Assembly (NCBI GenBank): GCA_938085045.1
Contig: CALKGI010000220.1
Location: 1 to 32,483 of the forward strand
DNA length: 32,483 bases
Source of the DNA: an uncultured Alteromonadaceae bacterium
GTDB taxonomy: Bacteria; Pseudomonadota; Gammaproteobacteria; Enterobacterales; Alteromonadaceae
Direction of reading: 5' to 3'
Part shown: positions 8,482-16,498 of the stretch, one piece after another
Layout of the letters: each line of letters begins with the position of its first letter
Position numbering within the stretch: position 1 is the first letter of the stretch
Translations under genes and position numbers: made by a program
The notes under the pieces: model-generated
What the model saw: only the letters and a program-made list of their open reading frames with translations
What the model was told of the DNA's origin: nothing
The model's database searches: none

Positions 8482-8697
8482 ATGAAAAATGATATCCACC
8501 CTAAGTACCAAGAAATCACTGCTTCGTGTTCATGTGGTAACGTAATCACAACTCGTTCTACAGTATGTAAAGACATCAATCTGGACGTATGTTCAGCATG
8601 TCACCCTTTCTACACTGGTAAGCAGAAAATGGTTGACTCAGGCGGCCGTGTTGACAAGTTCAACAAACGTTTCGGCGCTCTTGGTAGCAAAAAATAA
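8482..8697 (+). CDS. rpmE: 50S ribosomal protein L31 (zinc-binding form)
   Basis: A 71-residue large-subunit protein that helps bridge the two ribosomal subunits. It carries the four zinc-ligand cysteines C16, C18, C37 and C40 of the C+ form, in CSCG and [13 protein letters not shown]. Divergent from priA, as in E. coli. The gene is followed by a strong intrinsic terminator. Confidence 0.98.
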   Translation: MKNDIHPKYQEITASCSCGNVITTRSTVCKDINLDVCSACHPFYTGKQKMVDSGGRVDKFNKRFGALGSKK

Positions 8698-8734
8698 TTT
8701 TTATTTGCGGGCTTCGCCCAAGCAATTAAAAATA

Positions 8735-8762
8735 GAAAAGGCACCTTCGGGTGCCTTTTCTG
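8735..8762. terminator. Bidirectional terminator between rpmE and a small minus-strand ORF
   Basis: AAAAGGCACC, a TTCG tetraloop and GGTGCCTTTT form a classic intrinsic terminator. T-rich tails exist in both directions (TTTTCTGTTTTT on plus, TTTTCTATTTTT on minus). It can therefore end rpmE and also the 40-codon ORF coming from the right. Confidence 0.88.
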
Positions 8763-8796
8763 TTTTTAGGTGGCAAGGAACAGTTTTTTCTACCAG

Positions 8797-8919
8797 TTAC
8801 CCCTGATGCGAAGCCTCCGTACCTCCAGCCTCTAACCAAGCTTCAACCGCATAATATGCACCAATATCCACTTCAAATCCGCTATGTTGCATAAAACCTG
8901 CAAATTTTTGCAAAACCAT
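8797..8919 (-). CDS. Unrecognised 40-residue small protein
   Basis: A short frame starting ATG at 8919 and ending TAA at 8797. It is supported by a perfect Shine-Dalgarno, TAGGAGGA, 6 nt before the ATG (8925-8931) and by a bidirectional terminator 35 bp past its stop. The protein begins MVLQKFAGFMQHSGFEVD and has a middle AYYAVEAWLEAGG. It is acidic and has no clear membrane segment or cysteine. I do not recognise the family and see no function. It occupies the otherwise empty 408-bp gap between rpmE and the malic enzyme. A chance ORF cannot be excluded. Confidence 0.55.
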   Translation of the reverse strand: MVLQKFAGFMQHSGFEVDIGAYYAVEAWLEAGGTEASHQG

Positions 8920-9105
8920 AGTAGTCCTCCTACACTCGTCCTTATGCTCCGTCAATCAGCCCTTTAGAATTCACCATATTATGGGTTATGTCTTAGAACA
9001 ATCGGGCATAATCAAAGCTTGTTAAAACGTGCTTAGACCCTTGAATTTACGAAAAAAAAGCGTATGTTGTGCACAATCCACCTGGTAAAGGAAATAGACC
9101 CGCTC

Positions 9106-10347
9106 ATGACTGTCCTTAAAGAAGAAGCTTTAAAATATCACGAACATCCCATTCCCGGCAAAATATGCGTCGGTTTAACTAAATCAGCCGAAACCGTTCA
9201 GGATTTAGCGCTTGCCTATAGTCCGGGCGTAGCAGAGCCTGTGCGAGAAATCGCCAAAGACCCCGCCAATGCCTATAAATATACAGGCAAAGGCAATTCT
9301 GTTGCGGTCATTTCAAATGGTACTGCGATTTTAGGCCTAGGTAATCTTGGTCCACTGGCTTCAAAGCCTGTAATGGAAGGTAAGGCATTATTGTTCAAAC
9401 GTTTTGCCAATATTGATTCGTTTGATATTGAAGTCAAACACAATACCACCGAAGATTTGATTAATACCGTGGCCAATATTGCCGATACTTTTGGCGGCAT
9501 TAACCTGGAAGACATCAAAGCACCAGAGTGTTTTGAAATTGAGCGTCGTTTGATAGAAATGTGTGACGTGCCAATTTTCCATGATGATCAGCATGGTACG
9601 GCTATTGTAACCAGTGCGGGTTTGATCAATGCACTGGAGATTCAAAACAAAAAAATTGAAAACGCCAGAATCGTCTGTCTTGGTGCCGGTGCCGCAGCTA
9701 TTGCGTGTATGGAGTTGTTGATTAAATGTGGCGCCCAGCGTGAGCAAATTTATATGCTTGACCGTAATGGTGTTGTTCACACCCGCCGTGATGATTTGAA
9801 CGAGTATAAAAAGCTGTTTGCTAACAATACTGACAAACGTACGCTTAAAGATGCAATTTGTGGTGCTGATGTGTTTGTAGGGGTTTCAGGTCCGGATTTG
9901 CTTAGCCCTGAAGAATTGCAATTAATGGCTCCAAATCCGGTGGTATTTGCATGTTCAAACCCTGATCCAGAGATCACCCCTGAGTTAGCGCACAAAACTC
10001 GTGATGATATCATTATGGCAACCGGTCGTTCTGATTATCCAAATCAGGTGAATAATGTGTTGTGTTTCCCCTTCATATTCAGGGGCGCACTGGATGTCAG
10101 AGCATCAGCGATTAATGATGAAATGAAAATAGCGGCAGTTAACGCAATTGCTGAGTTAGCAAGAGAAGCTGTGCCTGAGTCGGTTTTAAAAGCTTGTGGT
10201 TGCGATGAGCTGAGCTTTGGTCAGGATTACATTATTCCCAAACCTATGGATCCACGTTTATTGACTCGAGTATCTAAGGCGGTTGCGCAAGCCGCTGTTG
10301 ATTCTGGGGTTGCAGGAATTGAGATGCCTGAGAATTACATGGAGTAA
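9106..10347 (+). CDS. Malic enzyme, short form without phosphotransacetylase domain
   Basis: Oxidative decarboxylation of malate to pyruvate with reduction of NAD(P). The 413 residues cover the N-terminal malic domain (YSPGVAEPVREIA, GNSVAVISNGTAILGLGNLG, HDDQHGTAIV) and the NAD-binding domain (ARIVCLGAGAAAIA), ending after the substrate-closing FPFIFRGALDVRA block. E. coli MaeB carries a further C-terminal phosphate acetyltransferase-like domain of about 300 residues that is absent here. The frame opens earlier at 9064, but the ATG at 9106 gives a family-like N-terminus (MTVLKEEALKYHEHPIPGKI) and has AAAGGA upstream. Cofactor preference cannot be read from the sequence. A terminator follows. 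Confidence 0.93.
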   Translation: MTVLKEEALKYHEHPIPGKICVGLTKSAETVQDLALAYSPGVAEPVREIAKDPANAYKYTGKGNSVAVISNGTAILGLGNLGPLASKPVMEGKALLFKRFANIDSFDIEVKHNTTEDLINTVANIADTFGGINLEDIKAPECFEIERRLIEMCDVPIFHDDQHGTAIVTSAGLINALEIQNKKIENARIVCLGAGAAAIACMELLIKCGAQREQIYMLDRNGVVHTRRDDLNEYKKLFANNTDKRTLKDAICGADVFVGVSGPDLLSPEELQLMAPNPVVFACSNPDPEITPELAHKTRDDIIMATGRSDYPNQVNNVLCFPFIFRGALDVRASAINDEMKIAAVNAIAELAREAVPESVLKACGCDELSFGQDYIIPKPMDPRLLTRVSKAVAQAAVDSGVAGIEMPENYME

Positions 10348-10351
10348 TAAG

Positions 10352-10373
10352 AAGGGGCATAATAGCCCCTTTT
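10352..10373 (+). terminator. Terminator of the malic enzyme gene
   Basis: AAGGGGC, a 6-nt loop and GCCCCTT followed by TT lie directly after the stop codon. Compact GC-rich stem with a short T tail. Confidence 0.75.
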
Positions 10374-10450
10374 AAGAGCGGGCATTGGAGCGGTCTTGTC
10401 ATTCATCACCGAACCCATTAAATATCCATTGGTTTGGTGATAATCTGGTA

Positions 10451-10487
10451 GCTAACGCGTGCGCAGTGCGCACCCTATGTAACGCTC
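10451..10487. repeat. REP-like palindrome between malic enzyme and metJ
   Basis: GTGCGCA and TGCGCAC form a perfect 7-bp inverted repeat around one base (10459-10473), flanked by CCCTATG and TAACGC motifs. On the minus strand it reads CATAGGGTGCGCACTGCGCAC, close to the GGTGCGCA...TGCGCACC(CTACG) type of repetitive extragenic palindrome known from many Proteobacteria. It also lies downstream of metJ. Confidence 0.45.
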
Positions 10488-10510
10488 TCCAATAGGACTG
10501 CTGTGAGTTT

Positions 10511-10831
10511 TTAATCTTCGCAGATAGTCGGAATGGGCTTGCCCATATCAATCAAAATTTGCCTGACCGATGCCGGAATATGCTCAGGATTGGTTTTGGC
10601 CAAATCATTATCATCTGGCAGTGGTTGGCCGGTAAATGCATGTAAAAATGCTTCACACAACAATTCGCTGTTAGTGGCGTGACGCAAGTTGTTCACCTGT
10701 CTGCGCGTACGTTCATCGGTTAAAACCTTTAATACAGTCATCGGCACCGATACCGTGATTTTTTTTACTTGTTCGGTTTTTTTGCCGTGTTCAGCATAAG
10801 GATGAATGTACTCACCATTGAACTCTGTCAT
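10511..10831 (-). CDS. metJ: Methionine repressor MetJ
   Basis: Ribbon-helix-helix repressor of methionine biosynthesis genes, using S-adenosylmethionine as corepressor. The 106 residues contain the strongly conserved block [55 protein letters not shown], nearly identical to E. coli MetJ through the DNA-binding beta strand and the SAM-binding helices; the C-terminal 25 residues diverge. The frame can open at a TTG two codons earlier; the ATG at 10831 has AAGG 8 nt upstream. It stands alone on the minus strand downstream of mrcA. I see no clear tandem AGACGTCT met boxes in front of it. Confidence 0.97.
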   Translation of the reverse strand: MTEFNGEYIHPYAEHGKKTEQVKKITVSVPMTVLKVLTDERTRRQVNNLRHATNSELLCEAFLHAFTGQPLPDDNDLAKTNPEHIPASVRQILIDMGKPIPTICED

Positions 10832-10880
10832 TACCAATACCTTGTTTTAAATCTTTAATGTGGGGATTCTAGCGTTTATT

Positions 10881-10904
10881 GCTGTCAAATTAAATGGCGA
10901 CAGC
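10881..10904 (-). terminator. Hairpin after mrcA
   Basis: GCTGTC and GACAGC form a 6-bp stem, extendable by ATT/AAT across one bulge, just beyond the mrcA stop codon. No T-run follows on the minus strand, so it may slow transcription into metJ rather than end it. Confidence 0.35.
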
Positions 10905-10914
10905 CAATTCAATC

Positions 10915-13503
10915 CTAAAAAATTTCGTCTTCATCGCTGACTTTACCTTCACCGTCATTATCAAATACTACCGGTACTGCCTCACCAGTTGCGTATTCGC
11001 TTGGTTGGGTGCCACGTATGAAATACTCAAAACGAGAGCTGAAATCGTTTTTGGTGGCCAGCAACCCTGTTTTCTCGTCAATTCTGACCGACACAATATC
11101 CTGTGGTATTAGTGGGGGCTGTTCTTGTACGTCTGCAAGTGCAGTGTCCATATAGGCCATCCAAGCTGGGAGTGCTGTCAGTGCTCCGGCTTCGCTACCT
11201 GAAGCTGAGCGCCCAAGGGCGCGTGAGGGGTTATCAAAGCCAACCCACGAAGTGACCATTAACTGATTGTTGAAACCAGAAAACCATGTATCGCGAGAAT
11301 CATTAGTGGTGCCTGTTTTACCTGATAGGTCATGACGTTTGAATTTTCTGGCTCGCCAACCTGTGCCTAACCAACCTGTTTTGTTTTTCCAACTGCCGCC
11401 GCCCCAAATGGTGCTGGTCATCGCTTGCGATATTAAAAAGGCATTTTGGCTGCTGATAACCTGTGGAGCGCGAATGATTTCACTTTTGTCGTTTACTGCC
11501 AATTCATCGGCGTTGTTGTCGTTTGAGCGCGAACCGACTGCGTTTGTTTCGCGTTCGACGCAAACAGGGCAGGCTATTGCCGGTTGCGCTTTAAAGATGG
11601 TTTTACCGCTGGCGTCTTTAATGTGGTCGATAATATAGGGTTTAACCAAAAAACCGCCGTTGGCAAATGTGGCGGTACCCGCTGCGACCTGTAATGGTGT
11701 CAAAGATGCTGAACCTAATGCCAATGAGTCATTTGGCGGTAAGTCGTTTCGACTAATGCCAAATTTTTCGATGTGCTCGATAGCGTTGTTTACGCCTATG
11801 CCCTTGAGCAAGCGAACTGAAACCACGTTTTTTGACTTGGCCAGCGCCACACGAATACGGGTCGGGCCGTCATATACCGGTGGTGAGTTTTTGGGACGCC
11901 ATGCCACACCGAGGTTTTTATCCCACTGATGAATAGGGGCGTCATTAATCAGGCTTGCAAGGGTATGACCATTGTCAAGTGCGGCAGAATAAATGAAAGG
12001 TTTGATATTTGAACCCACCTGCCTTTTGGCTTGTGTTGCGCGGTTGTATTGGCTGAGATTGTAACTGTAACCACCCACTAGAGACTTAATGGCACCATCG
12101 GTTGGGTTTAATGCGACAAGGGCGCCACTAGGTGATGGAACTTGGGCTAACCGGTATGAACCATCAATGGTGGGTCGAACCCAAACTTGGGCGCCAGCGG
12201 TAAAAATATCCGTCACTAGTTTTGGGCGTCTGCCGGTTTTTCGATCATTGATGAATGGCTTTGCCCATTTCATATTCTCCCAAGTTAACGACACTACTGA
12301 ACCCGTTTTAAGCTGCACTTGAGCCGATTTTTCTTCGATGTCGGTGAGTATGACTACAGCTGGGATCAATTCACCATAAGTAGTGATGCTACTTAAATGC
12401 TCTTTGATTTCAGTTTTCGACCAAGTAGGTGCAACGTTTGGCGCTTTAGGTTCTTCATTAGCGCTGTTATCTGCGATTTCGCTGGTGTTTTGTTCTTCCT
12501 CAACGGGTGGTGTCCATAAATATTGTTTAGGTCCACGATAACCATGGCGTTCGTCATAAGTGTGTAAGTTGTTTATGATTGCCTGCTGCGCCGCGAATTG
12601 CAGTTTAGCGGGCACTGTGGTGAAAACTTGATAACCATTGGTATAAGCGGCTTCTTCACCGAAGCGTTCAATCATTTCCTTGTTGACCAAAGAAGCCACG
12701 TACGGGGCTGGGGCTGCAATGTCAGCACCGTGCTTTTTAGCGGTTACCGGTGCAATTTTTGCCTCATGGTATTGTTCTTTAGTGATGTGTTTCATTGCCA
12801 GCATTCGTCCAAGCACCACACCACGGCGCACAATTGCACGCTCAGGTCTACTGATAGGATTCATGGTTGATGGGGCTTTGGGTAAACCCGCAATGGTGGC
12901 TATTTCGGCTAGTGAAAGCTGTTCTAAAGGTTTGCCGTAATAAACTTGGGCGGCGGCACCCACGCCAAAAGCACGGTGACCGAGTTCAATTTTATTTAAG
13001 TAAAGAGTGAGGATTTCGTCTTTGGTTAATACGCTTTCAATGTGAAGAGCAATAAACAGCTCTTTGATTTTTCGGCTGAAAGTTCTTTCGCGGGTTAAAA
13101 AGAAGTTTCGGGCCACTTGCATAGTGATTGTACTGGCGCCTTGTTTGCGTGAGCCAGTTAAGAGCATATTAGTGGCGGCGCGCATAATCCCGATTAAATC
13201 AATGCCAGGGTGCTTATAAAATCGGTTATCTTCGGTGTCGAGCACCGCATCAATTAGATTTTGAGGTATTTGATTGAGGGCTAGTGGGATCCGGCGTTTT
13301 TCGCCGTATTGCGAAATAAGCAGACCTTCTGCTGTGTATATTTTCATCGGTGTTTGTAACTGAACATCTTTTAGCGTTTCTACACTGGGCAAATTGGGGC
13401 GAAGATACGCGTAGGTGATAGCCACGGTCAAAATGCCTAATAGGGTCAGCGACAAAAATATTTTTAACAGTTTTTTAGCAGTGTGCACACGAAAACCTAA
13501 CAT
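10915..13503 (-). CDS. mrcA: Penicillin-binding protein 1A
   Basis: Bifunctional class A PBP that polymerises and cross-links peptidoglycan in the periplasm; 862 residues. An N-terminal membrane anchor spans 11-33. The glycosyltransferase domain has catalytic E91 in EDNRFYKHPG and the QGASTITMQVARNFFL motif at 121-136. The transpeptidase domain has the active serine S498 in SNIK, SKN at 557-559 and KTGT at 727-730. The insert of about residues 330-460 between the domains corresponds to the OB-like region of Proteobacterial PBP1A. Divergent from pilM, an arrangement common in gammaproteobacteria. Confidence 0.97.
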   Translation of the reverse strand: MLGFRVHTAKKLLKIFLSLTLLGILTVAITYAYLRPNLPSVETLKDVQLQTPMKIYTAEGLLISQYGEKRRIPLALNQIPQNLIDAVLDTEDNRFYKHPGIDLIGIMRAATNMLLTGSRKQGASTITMQVARNFFLTRERTFSRKIKELFIALHIESVLTKDEILTLYLNKIELGHRAFGVGAAAQVYYGKPLEQLSLAEIATIAGLPKAPSTMNPISRPERAIVRRGVVLGRMLAMKHITKEQYHEAKIAPVTAKKHGADIAAPAPYVASLVNKEMIERFGEEAAYTNGYQVFTTVPAKLQFAAQQAIINNLHTYDERHGYRGPKQYLWTPPVEEEQNTSEIADNSANEEPKAPNVAPTWSKTEIKEHLSSITTYGELIPAVVILTDIEEKSAQVQLKTGSVVSLTWENMKWAKPFINDRKTGRRPKLVTDIFTAGAQVWVRPTIDGSYRLAQVPSPSGALVALNPTDGAIKSLVGGYSYNLSQYNRATQAKRQVGSNIKPFIYSAALDNGHTLASLINDAPIHQWDKNLGVAWRPKNSPPVYDGPTRIRVALAKSKNVVSVRLLKGIGVNNAIEHIEKFGISRNDLPPNDSLALGSASLTPLQVAAGTATFANGGFLVKPYIIDHIKDASGKTIFKAQPAIACPVCVERETNAVGSRSNDNNADELAVNDKSEIIRAPQVISSQNAFLISQAMTSTIWGGGSWKNKTGWLGTGWRARKFKRHDLSGKTGTTNDSRDTWFSGFNNQLMVTSWVGFDNPSRALGRSASGSEAGALTALPAWMAYMDTALADVQEQPPLIPQDIVSVRIDEKTGLLATKNDFSSRFEYFIRGTQPSEYATGEAVPVVFDNDGEGKVSDEDEIF

Positions 13504-13504
13504 A

Positions 13505-13537
13505 AATCATGGAAAATGGAGTATAACCATGATTATA
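13505..13537 (-). promoter_or_regulatory. mrcA promoter -10 box with overlapping inverted repeat
   Basis: A perfect TATAAT on the minus strand (13532-13537) stands about 30 bp before the mrcA ATG; the -35 region is weak. An inverted repeat AATCATGG / CCATGATT (13505-13512 and 13527-13534) overlaps the -10 box and the start-codon region. It could be an operator or a leader hairpin. Confidence 0.42.
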
Positions 13538-13632
13538 CCGCTATTTATCACCGATTAGACTTTTTATTCACAGAAAAAAGCACTAATCTTTACTAAATCT
13601 ATAACAAGAATAATGTTGTTGCGTTATATCCT

Positions 13633-14712
13633 ATGCTAGAGCGATTATTTAAAAAACAAATACCTGTCATGTTGGGGATCGATATCGGATCTCACGCGAT
13701 CAAGGCTGTACTACTTTCGGAGCAAAGTGAAGGATACCAGTTGGATGCTTATGCCATCGAACCGCTTCCTAAAGGCGCTGTTGCAGAAAGAGAAATTCAA
13801 GACATGGAAACTGTGGCTCGGGTGATCAACAAAATACGTAAAAAGATCCCTAAGCACGTTTCTCATGCGGTAGCTGCGGTTTCGGGCAATACGGTGATCT
13901 CTAAAGTGATTTACATGGACGTCACTTTGTCTGATGATGACTTGGAGGGCCAAATTGAAATTGAAGCCGACAGCCTAATCCCTTATCCGCTAAACGAGGT
14001 AAGCCTCGATTTTGAAAAGCTTGACGTTAATGATGTTGATCCGTCCAAGGTTAATGTATTGCTGAGTGCCGCAAGAACCGAAAGCATTGAAACCCGAATG
14101 GAAACCATAGAAAGTGGTGGATTTGAAGTAAAGGTTATTGATGTTGAAAGCTACGCATTAAGCCGTGCTAGTGCTTTGTGTTTAAGCCAGTTGCCAGAAG
14201 AAGAGCACGACAAGATTATTGGTTTGATTGATGTCGGTGCCAGCATGACCTTGTTCAGTGTGGTCGAACAAAATGACAACGTCTATACTCGAGATCAAAT
14301 GTTTGGCGGCGACCAATATACGCAATCTATTGTGTCTTATTATAATAAAAGCTTTGACGAGGCCGAATTGGCCAAAGTGTCTGGAGACATGCCGCCCAAT
14401 TATACCTTTGAAGTGTTGGCACCTTTTCAAACAACACTATTGCAGCAGGTTAGGCGTTCAATTCAGATGTTTTTGACCACCAGTGGTAAAGAAAACATCG
14501 ACAATATTATTATCTCAGGTGGTTCATCTTTAATTGAAGGGATTGACCAATTGCTAATCGAAGAACTGGGTATACACGCGGTGGTGGCCAATCCATTTAT
14601 TGATATGCAAATCAGCGATAAAGTCGACCAGGAAATGCTAAGCAAGCAACAGTCTCAACTGATGGTTGCGACAGGCTTGGCATTAAGGAGTTTCTCGCAA
14701 TGGCACATATAA
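13633..14712 (+). CDS. pilM: Type IV pilus assembly protein PilM
   Basis: Cytoplasmic actin-like ATP-binding protein that docks on the inner-membrane PilN tail in the pilus alignment complex. The 359 residues match the family. The phosphate-binding motif LGIDIGSHAIKAV is at 14-26, a second, GLIDVGASMTLFSV, near residue 200, and the adenosine motif IIISGGSSLIEGI near residue 295. The start ATG lacks a strong ribosome site. It is the first gene of pilMNOPQ, and its end overlaps pilN by 13 bp. Confidence 0.96.
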   Translation: MLERLFKKQIPVMLGIDIGSHAIKAVLLSEQSEGYQLDAYAIEPLPKGAVAEREIQDMETVARVINKIRKKIPKHVSHAVAAVSGNTVISKVIYMDVTLSDDDLEGQIEIEADSLIPYPLNEVSLDFEKLDVNDVDPSKVNVLLSAARTESIETRMETIESGGFEVKVIDVESYALSRASALCLSQLPEEEHDKIIGLIDVGASMTLFSVVEQNDNVYTRDQMFGGDQYTQSIVSYYNKSFDEAELAKVSGDMPPNYTFEVLAPFQTTLLQQVRRSIQMFLTTSGKENIDNIIISGGSSLIEGIDQLLIEELGIHAVVANPFIDMQISDKVDQEMLSKQQSQLMVATGLALRSFSQWHI

Positions 14713-15272
14713 ATCTGCTCCCTTGGCGCGAAGCAGCAAGAAAAGCCAAACAAAAAGAGTTTCTGACCATATTGGCAACTGTGTGCGTGCTATCGTTTGC
14801 CTTGATGTTTGCCGTTAGCATGGTATTTGGCGAGAAAGTTAAAGGGCAGCTTAACCGCAATGCTTATATAGATGCTGAAATTAAAGTACTTGATGCCAGA
14901 ATCGCTGAGATTAAAAAGCTTGAAGAATCTAAAGCCAATCTACAACAACGTATGGCTTTGATTGAACAACTACAAAGCAGCCGTAACCTTGGCACGCAAG
15001 TATTTGGTGAGGTTGCTAAAACCGTGCCTGCTGGCATATATCTTGCTGAATTAGAGAAAAAGAAAACTTCGGTGCTTATTATTGGCCAGAGCGAGTCAAA
15101 TAACCGACTGTCATACATGATAAGACAAGTTGAAGACTCTCCGTTATTGCAATTTGTTAATTTGCAGTCGATTACCGCAGGCAAAGGTGAAACCCAAATT
15201 TTGAGTGATTTTACGATGCAATTAAGTGTTGATGGTTTTACCGAGCTTGAAGCCGAGGGTAAAAAACCATGA
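14700..15272 (+). CDS. pilN: Type IV pilus inner-membrane protein PilN
   Basis: The 190 residues begin MAHINLLPWREAARKAKQKEF, the conserved cytoplasmic tail (INLLPWR) that binds PilM. One membrane segment spans about 23-45, then a coiled coil and a periplasmic ferredoxin-like domain that pairs with PilO. The gene starts inside the end of pilM with AAGGAG a few bases before the ATG, and its stop overlaps the pilO start in an ATGA. Translation of the operon is therefore coupled. Confidence 0.96.
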   Translation: MAHINLLPWREAARKAKQKEFLTILATVCVLSFALMFAVSMVFGEKVKGQLNRNAYIDAEIKVLDARIAEIKKLEESKANLQQRMALIEQLQSSRNLGTQVFGEVAKTVPAGIYLAELEKKKTSVLIIGQSESNNRLSYMIRQVEDSPLLQFVNLQSITAGKGETQILSDFTMQLSVDGFTELEAEGKKP

Positions 15273-15889
15273 AGTTTGACTTTGATTTGTCAGAATTTGA
15301 TATTAACAACCTTGATTTTGAAAATGTTGGCGGCTGGCCGAAACCAGTTAAGATCATTAGTTGTGTATTGGCTGCAATCGTTGTATTCGGTGCGACTTAT
15401 TATTTTTTTGTCGCCGACAAAATCACCGCTTTAAATACGGCATCAAGCGAGGAGCAAACGCTTAGAAGCACATATCGGATAAAGTATGCCGCTGCGGTTA
15501 ACCTAGAACTTTATCGTCAACAAATGATTGATATGGAAGAGTTGTTTGCCACTTTACTCAAACGGTTGCCTGCGTCCCATGAAACACCTGGGTTACTTGA
15601 CGATATAACCTATGTAGGTACGTCCAGCGGATTAACATTTTTGGGTATCAATTGGTTACCTGAAATCACCAAGCAGTTTTATACCGAGTTGCCTATAACC
15701 ATTGAAGTGGTGGGTAAGTATCATGAGTTTGGCGATTTTGTTGCCAAAGTTGCTGAGTTACCTCGAATTGTGACGCTTCACGATTTTAAAATAAAGCAGT
15801 TAGGCGATGGCCGCCTCAATTTGAATATAGTGGCAAAGACTTACCGCTATCAAAGTGAAGAAGCGGATATTGCGGAGACAACACCATGA
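15269..15889 (+). CDS. pilO: Type IV pilus inner-membrane protein PilO
   Basis: A 206-residue partner of PilN. The N-terminal segment has the typical SEFDINNLDFENVGGWP, then one membrane helix at about 28-50, a coiled coil, and a periplasmic domain with the TFLGINWLPE and YHEFGDFVAKVAELPRIVTLHDF blocks. Start and stop both overlap neighbours by 4 bp (ATGA), so expression is coupled to pilN and pilP. Confidence 0.96.
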   Translation: MKFDFDLSEFDINNLDFENVGGWPKPVKIISCVLAAIVVFGATYYFFVADKITALNTASSEEQTLRSTYRIKYAAAVNLELYRQQMIDMEELFATLLKRLPASHETPGLLDDITYVGTSSGLTFLGINWLPEITKQFYTELPITIEVVGKYHEFGDFVAKVAELPRIVTLHDFKIKQLGDGRLNLNIVAKTYRYQSEEADIAETTP

Positions 15890-16428
15890 AGCGTTTGCTG
15901 ATGATCACGCTCAGCGCTACGCTGCTTGGGGGTTGTTTTGATGACTTGACAGACATTAAGGCTTACATGAAAAAGGTGGAAGTCGACACGCCTCCGGGCA
16001 TTGCACCAATACCTGAGGTTAAAGAATTTGCCCATGTAAAATACGCTGGGGCAACAATGCGCAGTCCGTTTGCCAAACCAAAAGCTGAAGCAATACAAGA
16101 TAAACTGGCACAAATGCAAGACTGTTTGCAGCCAGATAGACAAAGACAAAAAGAGCCTCTGGAAAAATATGCCCTGACAAACCTTAGGATGAAAGGCACT
16201 ATGGGTTACGATAAAGACCCTTGGGCATTGGTTGAGGCTGCATCGGATGGTTCGTTGCATAGGGTATCAATAGGTAATTTTATGGGATTGTTTCATGGTC
16301 GAATTACGGCAGTATTAGATGATCAGGTGCAACTACTCGAACTGGTGCCAGACGGTACTGGTTGCTGGAAAGAACGGGAAACCATGGTAAATATGAGTGA
16401 ATCAGAAAACGCCCAAGGGGATAGTTAG
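15886..16428 (+). CDS. pilP: Type IV pilus lipoprotein PilP
   Basis: Inner-membrane lipoprotein that links PilNO to the PilQ secretin; 180 residues. A lipobox LLGGC puts the lipidated cysteine at C17. The middle holds a flexible proline-rich part (PPGIAPIPEVKEF), then the motif RSPF and the beta domain LRMKGTMG...WALVEA. The start overlaps pilO by 4 bp; about 70 bp separate it from pilQ. Confidence 0.95.
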   Translation: MKRLLMITLSATLLGGCFDDLTDIKAYMKKVEVDTPPGIAPIPEVKEFAHVKYAGATMRSPFAKPKAEAIQDKLAQMQDCLQPDRQRQKEPLEKYALTNLRMKGTMGYDKDPWALVEAASDGSLHRVSIGNFMGLFHGRITAVLDDQVQLLELVPDGTGCWKERETMVNMSESENAQGDS

Positions 16429-16498
16429 TGCTCATCAACAAACGAGTTAGAATAACGAATCTTGACTGTGTTAACGCGGCAAAATGGATGACAATCAT

